Counted from the first letter of the stretch, positions 39,026-48,736 are shown. The stretch is 64,000 nucleotides of DNA from Streptomyces hygroscopicus subsp. hygroscopicus (GCF_030269125.1 NZ_BSSM01000002.1:558001-622000), one strand, 5' to 3'. Program-made: numbers and translations. The notes: a model not told the origin generated them from the sequence alone.

Positions 39026-40203
39026 GCGTAGTAGTACGCGCTCGGGTAGGACGCGACCAGGCTGGCCACCGACCTGTTGTAGGTGTTGGTGGAGTGGTAG
39101 GTCACGTACGGCACACCGGAGCCGCTCCGGTAGGTGACGACCATGGAGTGGTCCTTGGACCCGTCGCGGTTGAAGTCCATCTGGATCACGTCACCGAGGT
39201 CCGCCTGGTACACGTTGGCGAGCGGGGTGACGCGCTGGGAGGACAGCGCGAACCAGGAGAACTCGTTGACGCCGACGAAGGAGTCGGACTGGATGTCGGC
39301 GGTGCCGAACCACTTGGTGTAGTCGTCGGTGTAGCCGGGGACGTGCTTCCAGCCGCCCGCCTTCAGCACCTGGCTGACGAAGTTGGTGCAGTCGCCGCCG
39401 GCGCCCTCGCCGTTGTAGTCCGGGTACGCGGTGTTGTAGTGGTTCCAGTACTTCTGCGCGTACGCGACCATCGCCTTGTAGTCGTACGTGCCGCCGGTGA
39501 GCTTCTTGGGGTTGGCCGGTGCCGGGTAGCTGGTGGCCGCGCGCGGTGCGGTCGGCGGGCCGTCGGAGGCGGCGGCGGCCTTGTCGTCCTTGGGCGCGGA
39601 GGGCGTGGCCACCTGGTTGACGGCGAGGTAGCCGTCGTCGGTGTCCTTGATGCCGGTGAGCTGCCAGTCCCCGTTTCGGCCGGCCTTGAAGGTCAGCTCG
39701 TGGTGGGCCTGGAATCCCGTGGTCGTCGGGCCCTTGGCCGAGGTGGTGCCCGCCTTGTAGGTCAGCGTCGTGGTCTCGGTGACGGCGACCTTGGCGTTGC
39801 GGCCGTGCACCTCGGTGGCGTCGAGCGTCACCTTGGTGCTGCCGGCGCTGTACTTCTCGCCCAGCTCGGCGAGGCGGTCCTTGCGGGCGCGCAGCTGGCC
39901 GATGGCGGAGGACTGCTCGCGGGTCTGGCCGCCGGAGAGGCGGACGGACCCGGAGAAGCCCTTGGTGTGCTGCGTACGGGCGCTGGTGGAGCCGTCCACC
40001 AGGGCCTCGGTGCGGTCGGTGAAGACCGCGTCGGCGAGCTTCTGGAAGGTCGCCTTGGTGGCCGCGTCCACGGTCGGGTCGTCGGTGACCGCCGCGCCCG
40101 CGCTCCAGTTGGGTATGAGTGCCACGCCGGCGACCACGGCGGCGGCCGAGGCGCCGATGATGGTGGTGCGACGCCCCTTACGGCTGAGTTTTCTCGACTT
40201 CAA
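39013..40203 (-). CDS. Secreted Amidase_6-type cysteine hydrolase
   Basis: A 396-residue exported protein. Signal peptide (TTIIGASAAAVVAGVALIPN), an N-terminal helical/beta region, and a C-terminal amidase_6 domain (papain/NlpC-like fold) from about residue 240: catalytic Cys in GGDCTNFVSQVLKAG, His in DHSMVVTY, plus WNHYNTAYPDYNG. Likely hydrolyses a cell-wall or surface amide. The start is TTG at 40203 with GAGGGGAA upstream. Converges with DUF4383 with a 13-bp overlap. Confidence 0.82.
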   Translation of the reverse strand: MKSRKLSRKGRRTTIIGASAAAVVAGVALIPNWSAGAAVTDDPTVDAATKATFQKLADAVFTDRTEALVDGSTSARTQHTKGFSGSVRLSGGQTREQSSAIGQLRARKDRLAELGEKYSAGSTKVTLDATEVHGRNAKVAVTETTTLTYKAGTTSAKGPTTTGFQAHHELTFKAGRNGDWQLTGIKDTDDGYLAVNQVATPSAPKDDKAAAASDGPPTAPRAATSYPAPANPKKLTGGTYDYKAMVAYAQKYWNHYNTAYPDYNGEGAGGDCTNFVSQVLKAGGWKHVPGYTDDYTKWFGTADIQSDSFVGVNEFSWFALSSQRVTPLANVYQADLGDVIQMDFNRDGSKDHSMVVTYRSGSGVPYVTYHSTNTYNRSVASLVASYPSAYYYAYRT

Positions 40204-40311
40204 TGATGTTCCCCTCTACGCCGGTACACCTACCGGGATGGGGCATCTTCGCATGGCGTAGGCGGCAGTTGTGTAGGGGGTTGCACAAGTGGAACCCGGC
40301 CTGCGTTCACG

Positions 40312-41610
40312 TCACTTGACGACCGTGGACCAGTCCGGGGACTGGGCGGGGTCGAGGCTGCGCAGCGCGGCCAGCGTCGAGGGCTTCTGGACGTCCATCC
40401 AGTCGGCCAGTTCCTTGAAGGACACGCATTTGACGCCCTTCTTGGTGCAGATCCTCGGGATGACCTGGTCGATGGCCTTCATGTAGATGCTGCCGTTCCA
40501 GTGCTCGAAGTGGTTGCCGATGAACAGCGGTGCGCGGCTGCCGTAGTAGACGCGGTCGAAGCCGGCCATGTAGGAGTCGACCGTCTGCTGTTCCCACTGC
40601 GGGTACTTGGCGGCATCGCCGTCGGTCTCGCCGCCCGACTGGTTGTAGAGGAAGTTGAAGTCCATCGACAGGCCCTGGAACTTGCCGTTCTCGTAGGGGA
40701 GCATCTCCAGCGGGAAGTCCCAGACGCCGTTCTTCTTGGCGGGCCATATCTGGAAGTCGCCCGGGGAGCTGGCGTCGTAGCGCCAGCCGTAGCCCTTGAT
40801 GGCCTTCAGCAGGTTGGGCTGGCCCTCCAGGCAGGGGGCGCGGCCGCCGACGACCTCCTTCTTGAAGTCGAAGGGAAGCGGCGGGATGTCGGTGTAGCCG
40901 GTGTTGGTCTTCCAGTTCTCCACGAAGGAGTAGAACTGGTCGATCTCGCTCTTCCACTCCTCGACGCTCCAGTCGCCGCCGCCCTTGGCGCCGCAGAAGT
41001 GGCCGTTGAAGTGGGTGCCGATGTCGTTGCCCTGCTCGTAGGCGAGGCGCAGCTGTTCCAGGGTGGTGCGGATGTGCGCGTCGGTGGGGTAGTCGATGGC
41101 GGCGTCGCCGGGCTCGTGCATCGGGCCGTGGTAGAGGCTCTTCTTGCTCTTGGGCAGCAGGTAGATGCCGGTGAGGAAGAAGGTCATGTGGGCGTTGTAC
41201 TCCTTGGCCATCTCCCGGTAGTGCGAGAAGAGGTGGTCGTCGCCCTCCAGCGCGCCGTCCCAGGAGAAGACGACGAACTGGGGCGGCTTCTCACCGGGCT
41301 TGAGCGGTACGGGCTTCAGCGTGCCCTGCTGCGGGCCGGTGTAGGAGGTGGAACCGTCGCCGATGACGTGTGTCCTGCCGTCCCACTCGGGGGTCGGGGA
41401 GGGCTTGGGCCCGGCCCCCGTGCGGCCGTTCTTGCCCGAGGCGGCGGTGGGCGTGGGGTCGTCGGGGCGGCTCAGCGCGAGGTAGCCGGCCACCAGGGAG
41501 GCCACGACGAGGAGGGCGGCGAGCGTGAAGATCTGCGGGCGGGTGGCGGCGGGGACGCGGCGGCGGCCGGGGGCGCGGCGGCGGCCCGTCGGTTGCTTCT
41601 TGCGAGACAT
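40312..41610 (-). CDS. Polysaccharide deacetylase-like membrane-anchored protein
   Basis: A 432-residue protein with an N-terminal anchor (IFTLAALLVVASLVAGYLAL) and a NodB-like extracellular domain. Metal-site motifs are altered: SWDGALEG in place of TFDDGP, and GTHFNGHFCGAKG for the HxxxH pair. Continues GRAPCLEGQPNLLKAIKGYG and GNHFEHWNG. It probably acts on a cell-wall glycan but may differ chemically from classical deacetylases. ATG at 41610. Follows the penicillin-binding protein by 45 bp on the same strand, so likely co-transcribed with it. Confidence 0.75.
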   Translation of the reverse strand: MSRKKQPTGRRRAPGRRRVPAATRPQIFTLAALLVVASLVAGYLALSRPDDPTPTAASGKNGRTGAGPKPSPTPEWDGRTHVIGDGSTSYTGPQQGTLKPVPLKPGEKPPQFVVFSWDGALEGDDHLFSHYREMAKEYNAHMTFFLTGIYLLPKSKKSLYHGPMHEPGDAAIDYPTDAHIRTTLEQLRLAYEQGNDIGTHFNGHFCGAKGGGDWSVEEWKSEIDQFYSFVENWKTNTGYTDIPPLPFDFKKEVVGGRAPCLEGQPNLLKAIKGYGWRYDASSPGDFQIWPAKKNGVWDFPLEMLPYENGKFQGLSMDFNFLYNQSGGETDGDAAKYPQWEQQTVDSYMAGFDRVYYGSRAPLFIGNHFEHWNGSIYMKAIDQVIPRICTKKGVKCVSFKELADWMDVQKPSTLAALRSLDPAQSPDWSTVVK

Positions 41611-41655
41611 ACGCGGCTCAATCTCCGTGGGGACGAGGTGGTCGGGGCTGGGGGG

Positions 41656-43878
41656 TCAGTCCAGTCCCATGGCGGCCGACCAGAGGGCGTAGGGCACGGT
41701 GTTCGGCGAGTCCCCCGCGAGGCCCTTCAGGGGCAGTGGTTCCAGGGACTTCGCCAGGTCGATGCGGTAGACGACGACCGCCGTCGAGACGGAGTCGGTC
41801 GTGCCGGCGTACCAGGCGGCGGTCTCCTCGTCCGCGGCCCCGGCGGTCCCGGCCTTCCCCGCGACGCCCGGTGTCGTCACGCCCGGGTGGGCGGCGCGGA
41901 AGGAGTCGGTGAGCGCCTCGTCGACGTCTTCGGCGACCTGGGCGCGGACCGCGCGGGTGGATCGCGGGGTGGCCAGGGCGACGGGGGCGCCGTTGCGGGT
42001 GATGCGGCGCACCGAGTACGGCTCCGTGTGGGTGCCGTCGGCGGCGAAGGTGGCGTATCCGCTGGCCATCCGGATGGCACTGGGCGTGGAGCTGCCGAGC
42101 GACAGGGCGGGCACCTGGCGGCCGATGCTGGAGGACAGCAGTCCGGCGGCCTGGGCGGTCTGCCGTACCTGGCTGAGGCCGGTGTCCATGCCGAGTTGCA
42201 TGAACGGGGTGTTCACCGACTTGGCGAGGGCCTCGCGCAGGGTGATCCTGCCGTAGGACTTGTCGCCGTCGTTGTGCGCGGAGACCTTCTTGCCACTGCG
42301 GTCCCAGTAGGGGCCCTCGGGGGTGGTGACGGGGATGTCGTCGTCGCCGTCGTAGACCGACTCGGGGGTGACGGGGGTGGCGGGCCCGCCGCGCGTCTTG
42401 TGGACGCCGTGTTCGAGCCCGGCGGCGTAGACGAAGGGCAGGAAGGCGGTGCCCGCCGGGACGGTGGTCGCGTTGGACTCGTTGTAGCCCTGGGTACGGT
42501 GGTCGGGTCCGCCGTAGACCGCGAGGATCCGGCCGTCGGTGGCCACCGAGGCGGCTCCGTAGTGGCCGTTCTTCGCGGCGTCGGGGTTGTCCCGCCTTGC
42601 CTGCTTGCGGGCCTTGGTGACGGCGTCGGTGAGCGCCTTCTCCCGGGTGCGGTCGAAGGTCGTGTAGATCTGGTAGCCGCCCAGGTCGAACTGCTGGTCG
42701 GTGAGGTGCGCGGACTTCTTGGCGTACTGCGAGGCCAGCTCCACCAGGTAGTCGCTCTGCTCGCCGGTGTTGTACAGCGGGTTGGACTTCAGCGGCTCGG
42801 GAAACGTCTTGTACCGGGCGCGCTGCTGCGGCGACAGCTTGCCGATCTTGACCATGCGGTCGAGGATCCAGGACCAGCGTTCCTCGGCCCGCTGGTGGTT
42901 GGCCTTGCTCAGGGTGGGGTCGTACAGGCCGGCGCCCTTGAGCAGTCCGGCGAGCATGGCCGCCTCGGACACGTCGAGCTTGCTGACGTCCTTGCCGTAG
43001 TAGGCCTGGGAGGCGCGCTGGATGCCGTAGGTGCCCCGGCCGAACCAGCTGGTGTTGAGGTAGCCCTCGAGGATCTTGTCCTTGCTCATCTTGTTGTCGA
43101 GCTTGAGGGAGATCATCGCCTCGGTGAACTTGCGGCTGACCGTCTGGTTCTGGTTGAGGTAGACGTTCTTCACGTACTGCTGGGTGATGGTGGAGCCGCC
43201 CTGGGTGTCCCCCTCGCCCACGGTGCGGAACAGGGCCCGGCTGATGCCCTTCACGGAGATGCCGGGGTCCGAGTAGAAGGTCTCGTTCTCCGCCGCGAGC
43301 ACCGCCCAGCGGACGTCCGGGGGGATGTCCTTGAGGGGCATCGCCTGCCGCTGCACCCAGCCGGTGCGGGCCATCGGGGTGCCGTCGGACCAGAAGTAGA
43401 CGTTGTCCTGCTGGGTCGCGTACGAGTTCAGGTCGCTGGGTATGTCGGTGAGCGCGTACGCGGTCACCAGGAAGGCGCTGAGCAGGCCGAAGGAGGCCAG
43501 GGTGGCGCCGGCCCACTGCCGCCAGGACGGCATCCAGCGCCGCCAGCCGGTGCGGCCGGGGCGGGGGTAGGCGGGCCTGAGGCGGCGTGTGTAGGGCGCG
43601 AGCCGGCGCGTGTACGGCGCGAGGAGCCGTGCGACGGGGGCCAGCGGGCCCGTTATTCGGGCGGTCGCGCTCCCGGCGCGCTCCCGTGCCGAGGGGCGCG
43701 TGCTGCGCCTGCGCTCGGCCCGGCCGCCGGTGGGCGGCGGCTCGGGGGGCGCGGGCACGCGCAGCTGCATGGTCTCGTCAGCCCTGAGAGCGTCCACTCT
43801 CAGATGCAGGGTCTGATCGGAGTCGAGCGGCTGCTCGCCCTGGCCGGAACGGCCCTCCCCCTGCGACGCATCGGTCAC
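41656..43878 (-). CDS. Class A penicillin-binding protein with degenerate transpeptidase
   Basis: A 740-residue bifunctional peptidoglycan synthase. A cytoplasmic arginine-rich N-terminus and one helix (WAGATLASFGLLSAFLVTAY) precede a GT51 domain (AAENETFYSDPGISVKGISR with Glu197; GGSTITQQYVKN). In the transpeptidase domain the SxxK position reads TAFL (477-480) instead of Ser-x-x-Lys; SVN is intact at 554-556 and KTG is KAG (675-677). So transglycosylase activity is expected but acylation is doubtful. GTG at 43878 follows GGAGGGGAG; an ATG far upstream (44013) was rejected because it lacks this site. Confidence 0.85.
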   Translation of the reverse strand: MTDASQGEGRSGQGEQPLDSDQTLHLRVDALRADETMQLRVPAPPEPPPTGGRAERRRSTRPSARERAGSATARITGPLAPVARLLAPYTRRLAPYTRRLRPAYPRPGRTGWRRWMPSWRQWAGATLASFGLLSAFLVTAYALTDIPSDLNSYATQQDNVYFWSDGTPMARTGWVQRQAMPLKDIPPDVRWAVLAAENETFYSDPGISVKGISRALFRTVGEGDTQGGSTITQQYVKNVYLNQNQTVSRKFTEAMISLKLDNKMSKDKILEGYLNTSWFGRGTYGIQRASQAYYGKDVSKLDVSEAAMLAGLLKGAGLYDPTLSKANHQRAEERWSWILDRMVKIGKLSPQQRARYKTFPEPLKSNPLYNTGEQSDYLVELASQYAKKSAHLTDQQFDLGGYQIYTTFDRTREKALTDAVTKARKQARRDNPDAAKNGHYGAASVATDGRILAVYGGPDHRTQGYNESNATTVPAGTAFLPFVYAAGLEHGVHKTRGGPATPVTPESVYDGDDDIPVTTPEGPYWDRSGKKVSAHNDGDKSYGRITLREALAKSVNTPFMQLGMDTGLSQVRQTAQAAGLLSSSIGRQVPALSLGSSTPSAIRMASGYATFAADGTHTEPYSVRRITRNGAPVALATPRSTRAVRAQVAEDVDEALTDSFRAAHPGVTTPGVAGKAGTAGAADEETAAWYAGTTDSVSTAVVVYRIDLAKSLEPLPLKGLAGDSPNTVPYALWSAAMGLD

Positions 43879-44051
43879 TATGCGTCTCCCCTCCGCACTC
43901 GCTCCTGCTCGTGCGGTGAGCTGAGCGTCCTCGCAACGGCCTTCACAAGTTATCAGCGAAGTTTTCGATTCCTCCGCACGCGTGTCGGGTGTATCCCAAC
44001 ACTCATCAAACATTGAGACGCCCCGTTCGCCCCCACGGTTACCCTGACCTC

Positions 44052-44267
44052 ATGCCTCGCTATGAGTACCGCTGCCGGAGCTGCGGCGACACATTCGAAT
44101 TGAGCCGGCCGATGTCCCAGTCGGCGGCGCCGGCGGTATGCCCCGCCGGGCACGAGGACACGGTGAAGCTGCTCTCCACCGTGGCCGTGGGTGGTACGGC
44201 CGGGACGTCCGCGCCGGCACCCCGGGCGGCGGGCGGCGGCTGCTGCGGCGGAGGCTGCTGCGGGTAA
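44052..44267 (+). CDS. FmdB-type zinc-ribbon protein
   Basis: A 71-residue protein with the FmdB ribbon: PRYEYRCRSCGDTFELSRPM, then AVCPAGHED; the canonical second CxxC is reduced to a single Cys with His. It ends in a Gly/Cys-rich tail GGGCCGGGCCG. Putative regulatory protein; function unproven. ATG at 44052. It is divergent from the PBP gene and convergent with the HAD gene downstream. Confidence 0.82.
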   Translation: MPRYEYRCRSCGDTFELSRPMSQSAAPAVCPAGHEDTVKLLSTVAVGGTAGTSAPAPRAAGGGCCGGGCCG

Positions 44268-44276
44268 CCGGGAGCG

Positions 44277-45083
44277 CTACCGCCTCGCCTCTGCCAGGAA
44301 CTCCCGCAGGATGCGCTCCCCCGCCAGGACTCCCCGTTCCGGCAGCGCGCTGATCTGCGGCGCCAGCCACCCCGTGTCCGCCAGCTCACCGTGGCCCGGA
44401 CGCCAGCCCCGGTCGGCGGCCTGGAGGAGGTCGGCGTCCAGGAGGGAGTCGCCGGCGGCCAGGACCAGGTCCGCGCCGGTGCGCCGGGCGACCTCGCGGA
44501 CCGCGGCGCTCTTGGTGAGGGGCTGGGGGACCGCGTAGACCTTGCGGCCCTGGAGGGAGACGGTCCAGCCGCGGTTCTCGGCCCAGGCCGCCAGTTCCTT
44601 GACCCAGTCCTCGGGGAGCAGTTCGCGGTCGACCACGAGGTAGGCGAAGAGGTCCTCGGCGACCCGCTGCTTGCGCAGCCACACCGGGTCCGCGGTCCGC
44701 GTCAGGTGTTCCCGGACCTCCGCCAGCGGTGCGCACTCGTCGGCGAGGCGGCCCAGCACCCGGGCGTGCCAGTCGCGGTCGGTGACGCCGTCGACCAGCA
44801 GGTGGCCGCCGTTGGCGCAGATCGCGAACGCGGGCGGCGGGCCCGGCAGGTTGATGCGCTGGAACTGCTTGCGGGTGCGGGTCGTGGTGGGCACGAAGGC
44901 CGCCACGTCCCCGAGGTCGGTCAGCAACCGGGCCGCCGTCTCCGTCATGTAGGACAGCGGCCTGCTCTCGTGCACCTCCACGCACAGCAGCCGGGGCGCC
45001 CGCGCGTCCGGCATGGTCAGCGCGAGGGCCGCCGAGGAGTAGATCAGCGTACGGTCGAGGTCGCTCGCCACCAGCACCGGCAT
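44277..45083 (-). CDS. HAD phosphatase of the Ter-associated metabolite module
   Basis: A 268-residue HAD hydrolase: motif I ASDLDRTLIYS, motif II FVPTTTRTRKQFQRI, motif III around KSAAVREVA and motif IV LAAGDSLLDADLL. Ter-linked gene sets often contain such a phosphatase next to PRTase genes. ATG at 45083 sits in TGATG with the stop of the upstream PRTase gene (1-nt overlap), so coupled translation is expected. Confidence 0.85.
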   Translation of the reverse strand: MPVLVASDLDRTLIYSSAALALTMPDARAPRLLCVEVHESRPLSYMTETAARLLTDLGDVAAFVPTTTRTRKQFQRINLPGPPPAFAICANGGHLLVDGVTDRDWHARVLGRLADECAPLAEVREHLTRTADPVWLRKQRVAEDLFAYLVVDRELLPEDWVKELAAWAENRGWTVSLQGRKVYAVPQPLTKSAAVREVARRTGADLVLAAGDSLLDADLLQAADRGWRPGHGELADTGWLAPQISALPERGVLAGERILREFLAEARR

Positions 45084-47536
45084 CAGACGTTCACCGCCCT
45101 GCCGTCGGCGCCGGTCGCCCCGCGCGTGTACCGGGGGTGGATCAGTCCGACACAGGTGTACGGCAGGCCGTCCACCTCCTCGACCGGCACTCCGCGCTGT
45201 TCGGCGAGCAGCCGGACGTGGTCCAGGTCCGCGCCCGCGCCCTTGCGGGCGAGGATCTTCCAGGGCACCCGGCGCAGCAGCACCCGGGTGGTCTCGCCGA
45301 CGCCGGGCTTGACGAGGTTCACGTCGTGGATGCCGTACTCCTCGCTGATCCGCTCGACGGCCCGCCAGCCCGCCCAGGTGGGGCTGCGGTCCTCCGCCAG
45401 CAGTTCCTTGACCGCGTCCGCCACGCTGTCGGCGACCTCCGGGAAGCGCCCGGCGACGGTGTCGAGGAAGGCCGCGGAGACGTCGGCGCCGGCGAGTTCG
45501 CGGTAGAACTTCGCCCCGTGGAAGTCGTCCGGGCCGACCAGGTCGGCGCGCAGGACCGTACGCGAGATCAGCCCGGAGACGGTCGAGTTGAGGCAGGCGG
45601 AGGGGATGAGGAAGTCCTCGCGGGTGCCGTAGGTGCGCACGCAGGAGCCCGGGTCGGCGAGGACGGCTATCTCCGGGTCGAAGCCGGTGACGCCCTCCTT
45701 CCTCTCGAACTCCTCGATGGCCTGGGCGAGTTCACGGGTGATGGCGCCCTTGCCGGTCCAGCCGTCCACGAACACGACGTCCCGGGGGTCGTGGTGGGCG
45801 CGCAGCCAGCGCAGCGCGTTGGCGTCGATGCCCCGGCCGCGCACGATCGACACGGCGTAGTGGGGCAGTTCGAGCCCGTGCCGCAGCCGTGCCCAGCGGC
45901 GCATCAGCACGCCGACGGGGGTCCCGGCGCGGGCCAGCGAGACCAGCACCGGTCGGGGTGACCGCTCGGTGAGGACGGTCTCGGTCACCACGCCGACGGC
46001 GCGGGCGATCCGGGCGGCCGAGGTGTCGAGGGCCGTGTGGAAGAGTTCCTGGTACTGCGCGCTCGGCTGGTACTCCACGGGCAGCGACTCGGCGTAGTGC
46101 GCGCCGCCGCTCTGGATGGCCTCCTCCCGCTCCTCGGTCGGCGCCTCCAGGACGGCGTCGGAGAGGTCCTGGAGCAGCCAGCCGACCTCCTCGGGCGCGT
46201 ACGAGGAGAATGCGGGGCCGCGGAGGGGCTCGGGCAGCATGGCCGGCCTTTCGGGAGCGTGCGGGGGCTCGGGAACGCGGGAGGGGACGACCGCGAGCAG
46301 GACGTGCGGCACCTGCGCCGCGAGCTGTGCCAGCAGGCCGTCCGGCGCGTGCAGCAGGGGGGTGTCGCCGGCCGAGTCGACCACGGCGACGACGGCGTCG
46401 AAGCCGCCGCCCGCCACGTTGTAGGCGTACCGCTCCCCCGGCCCGTCGGCCGGGTCGTCGTGGGCGGGGAAGACGATGCGGCTGCGGATCGCATATCCCG
46501 GGTCGTCCACCGCGAGCACGGGCGACCGCGTGGTGGTCGAGAACCGCACCTCACCGTCGAGGGTCCGCTCCAGCTCGCAGGCGAGCCGGAGGGGGACGTA
46601 CATCAGCTCCTCGAAGCCGAGGACGAGGACGCGACGGGCGTCGGCGGGCAGCGCGTCGGCCATTCGCCCGGCCATCGCGGGAAGGGCGGCTTCGAGCCGG
46701 GCCCGGTGCGCGGGCGTGAAACCGTGCCGCCCCCCGTCGGGAAGGCCGGCCGGCCAGCCGAGGTCCACCCGCCTCGGGGCGCGGAGGACCGCGGCGGCCG
46801 CCGTGTCCGGCCCGCGGCCGGACTCGTACCGCGCGACCAGTCCCTGCCCCTTCTCCAGCACGCCCTCGGGCAGCCGCACGACCCCGGACGCCGCGGCGAC
46901 CAGATCCACCCGCGCCCCGATCTCCCCCGCGAACCGCTCCAGCCGCTCGGCGTCCTCCGCCGAGCGCATGTCGACCAGCGCGACCACCACGTACCGCCGC
47001 CGCGGATACCGCGCGTGCAGATCACGGATCGTGTTCAGCACGGTGTTCCCGGTGGAGAACTCGTCGTCCACCAGCACCAGCGGACCGTCCCCGCCCAGCA
47101 GCCCGGGGTCCGAGGGCAGCAGCAGATGCGACGTGGCGTGGGAGTGCGACTCCTCGAAGCCGCCCGCGGGGGCGATCCCGGCGACCGGCCGCCGCGTGGA
47201 GTGCAGGTACGGCGCCCCGAGCCCGTCGGCCACCGCGTGCCCGAGCCCCGTCGCCGTCTCCGCGTACCCGAGGACGACGGCACGGGCCGCCTCCGCCCCG
47301 CCGAGGAGCGCGTGCACGCGGCGGCCGAGCCGCACCCCGTGGCCGTAGACCACCGAGGGTGCCTGCGGGACGTGCTTGCCGAGGACGTTGGAGACCAGCA
47401 GGTGGGCCCGCTTGGGGTTGCGGCGCAGGGCGAGGCCCAGCATGGCGGACAGGCCGTCGTCGCCCTCGAACGCCACCCCGAGCCGCTCGGCGACCCAGCT
47501 GCCGGACCAGACCCCGTCGTTCACTGCGTTGTTCAT
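45083..47536 (-). CDS. Fused PRTase-TRSP / StiP-like protein of the Ter module
   Basis: An 817-residue fusion. The N-terminal half is a phosphoribosyltransferase with the PRPP loop VLVDDEFSTGNT near residue 155, followed by a TRSP-like region. The C-terminal half is a second PRTase-like (StiP-type) domain: RPVLVSLARAGTPVGVLM and VVFVDGWTGKGAITREL, ending in a small RNA-binding-like (PELOTA) tail (VRLLAEQRGVPVEEVDGLPY). In many genomes these are separate genes. Together with the HAD and HpcH genes it fits the nucleotide-like metabolite module predicted for Ter systems. ATG at 47536 with AAGGA upstream. Confidence 0.82.
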   Translation of the reverse strand: MNNAVNDGVWSGSWVAERLGVAFEGDDGLSAMLGLALRRNPKRAHLLVSNVLGKHVPQAPSVVYGHGVRLGRRVHALLGGAEAARAVVLGYAETATGLGHAVADGLGAPYLHSTRRPVAGIAPAGGFEESHSHATSHLLLPSDPGLLGGDGPLVLVDDEFSTGNTVLNTIRDLHARYPRRRYVVVALVDMRSAEDAERLERFAGEIGARVDLVAAASGVVRLPEGVLEKGQGLVARYESGRGPDTAAAAVLRAPRRVDLGWPAGLPDGGRHGFTPAHRARLEAALPAMAGRMADALPADARRVLVLGFEELMYVPLRLACELERTLDGEVRFSTTTRSPVLAVDDPGYAIRSRIVFPAHDDPADGPGERYAYNVAGGGFDAVVAVVDSAGDTPLLHAPDGLLAQLAAQVPHVLLAVVPSRVPEPPHAPERPAMLPEPLRGPAFSSYAPEEVGWLLQDLSDAVLEAPTEEREEAIQSGGAHYAESLPVEYQPSAQYQELFHTALDTSAARIARAVGVVTETVLTERSPRPVLVSLARAGTPVGVLMRRWARLRHGLELPHYAVSIVRGRGIDANALRWLRAHHDPRDVVFVDGWTGKGAITRELAQAIEEFERKEGVTGFDPEIAVLADPGSCVRTYGTREDFLIPSACLNSTVSGLISRTVLRADLVGPDDFHGAKFYRELAGADVSAAFLDTVAGRFPEVADSVADAVKELLAEDRSPTWAGWRAVERISEEYGIHDVNLVKPGVGETTRVLLRRVPWKILARKGAGADLDHVRLLAEQRGVPVEEVDGLPYTCVGLIHPRYTRGATGADGRAVNV

Positions 47537-47569
47537 GCGTTCCTTGGATGTTCCTGGGACAGGAGAAGA

Positions 47570-48736
47570 TCAGCCGGGTATTCCGGCGGCGAGCAGTTCC
47601 ACGAAGCCGACGTCCTCGTGGGCGACGCCGAACACCTCCGCGCGCAGCAGGGTCCGCTCGGCCCAGGCGCGGTGGGGTTTCACCTCGTTCATCTTGTTCG
47701 TGTAGGCGGACCTGAGGACGCCCCCGCCGCCGCGTTCCGGCCGCAGGATGTCCTGGGCGTCGCTGTACTCCTCGTGGCTGACCACGGACAGCGCGTGCAC
47801 GGGCAGGACGTGGGAGGGGTGGATACAGGTCTTGCCGAGCAGGCCGTTGGCCTGGTCGAGGGAGATCTCCCGCAGCAGCCCGTCCATGGCGTGCTCCAGC
47901 AGCTTCTCGCGCAGCTCGACGGCCTGCACCTGGAGGAAGGGGCTCTGCCTCAGCTGGGGCTTGAACATGCGCTCGGACAGGCGGAAGTACTCCCACACGG
48001 GCCCGGTGACCGTGAATCCGGTGCCGTCGGCGCGGCCCAGCATGTTCACGACGTCGGCGATGACGGACGCGACGACCTGGACGTCGTACGCGGTCATGTC
48101 GGGGGCGCGGCGCAGCCCGTAGGAGGAGCAGAAGTCGGTGACGCCGAGGCGGAGGGCGAGGACGCGGTCGCGGTACTTGTCGACGGCGCGGAAGATGCCC
48201 TCCAGGGTCTCCACGCGCGACTCGCGGTACAGCAGCTCCGGGGATTCCAGGACCGGCATGGCGAAGAGCCGGCGGCCCGCGGCGGCCTCGGCGGCGGTCA
48301 GGGCCTCCAGGAAGGGCAGGCCGCGCTCCCCGGTGAACTTGGGCAGCACGAAGCCGGACAGCAGCCGCCCGGAGGGGCCGAGGCGGCGGACGAGGTCGGT
48401 GATCTGCTCGGGGAAGCGCACCCGGACGAACAGCAGCGGGGGCTCCGCGCCGGGCCGGGAGGCGAGGTCGGCGAACTGCCGGACCAGGTTCTCCTCACCG
48501 GCGAGGACGTCCTCGTCGCCGATGGAGTCCTCCAGGCACAGCACCATGGAGACCACGCCGTTGCCCGCCTGCCTGAGGATGTCGTCGGCGAGCCGCGGCC
48601 GGGTGGCCGGGCTGTACAGCGTGGCACCGAGCGCGGCGGAGAGCAGCCGGGCGGGCGAGTCGGCGGTGAACGCGCAGGGCTCCCGGTGGAAGAGGCGCTG
48701 CCGGGCCTCGGGGGCGATGTGCCCGAAATGACGCAT
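47570..48736 (-). CDS. HpcH/HpaI aldolase/citrate-lyase-like protein (Ter module)
   Basis: A 388-residue TIM-barrel enzyme with MVLCLEDSIGDEDVL, the metal/acid motif FVLPKFTG, MPVLESPELLYRE and GKTCIHPSHVLPVHAL. The family forms or breaks C-C bonds in CoA or keto-acid substrates; in Ter clusters it is part of a predicted small-molecule pathway. ATG at 48736 is used because the first conserved residues start there. It leads the three-gene minus-strand operon and is divergent from a TerD gene. Confidence 0.82.
   Translation of the reverse strand: MRHFGHIAPEARQRLFHREPCAFTADSPARLLSAALGATLYSPATRPRLADDILRQAGNGVVSMVLCLEDSIGDEDVLAGEENLVRQFADLASRPGAEPPLLFVRVRFPEQITDLVRRLGPSGRLLSGFVLPKFTGERGLPFLEALTAAEAAAGRRLFAMPVLESPELLYRESRVETLEGIFRAVDKYRDRVLALRLGVTDFCSSYGLRRAPDMTAYDVQVVASVIADVVNMLGRADGTGFTVTGPVWEYFRLSERMFKPQLRQSPFLQVQAVELREKLLEHAMDGLLREISLDQANGLLGKTCIHPSHVLPVHALSVVSHEEYSDAQDILRPERGGGGVLRSAYTNKMNEVKPHRAWAERTLLRAEVFGVAHEDVGFVELLAAGIPG

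Noticed and set aside
40501..44016. A 1171-codon open frame opposite the PBP and deacetylase genes
   Set aside because: Antisense to two conserved enzymes; no motifs and no ribosome binding site.
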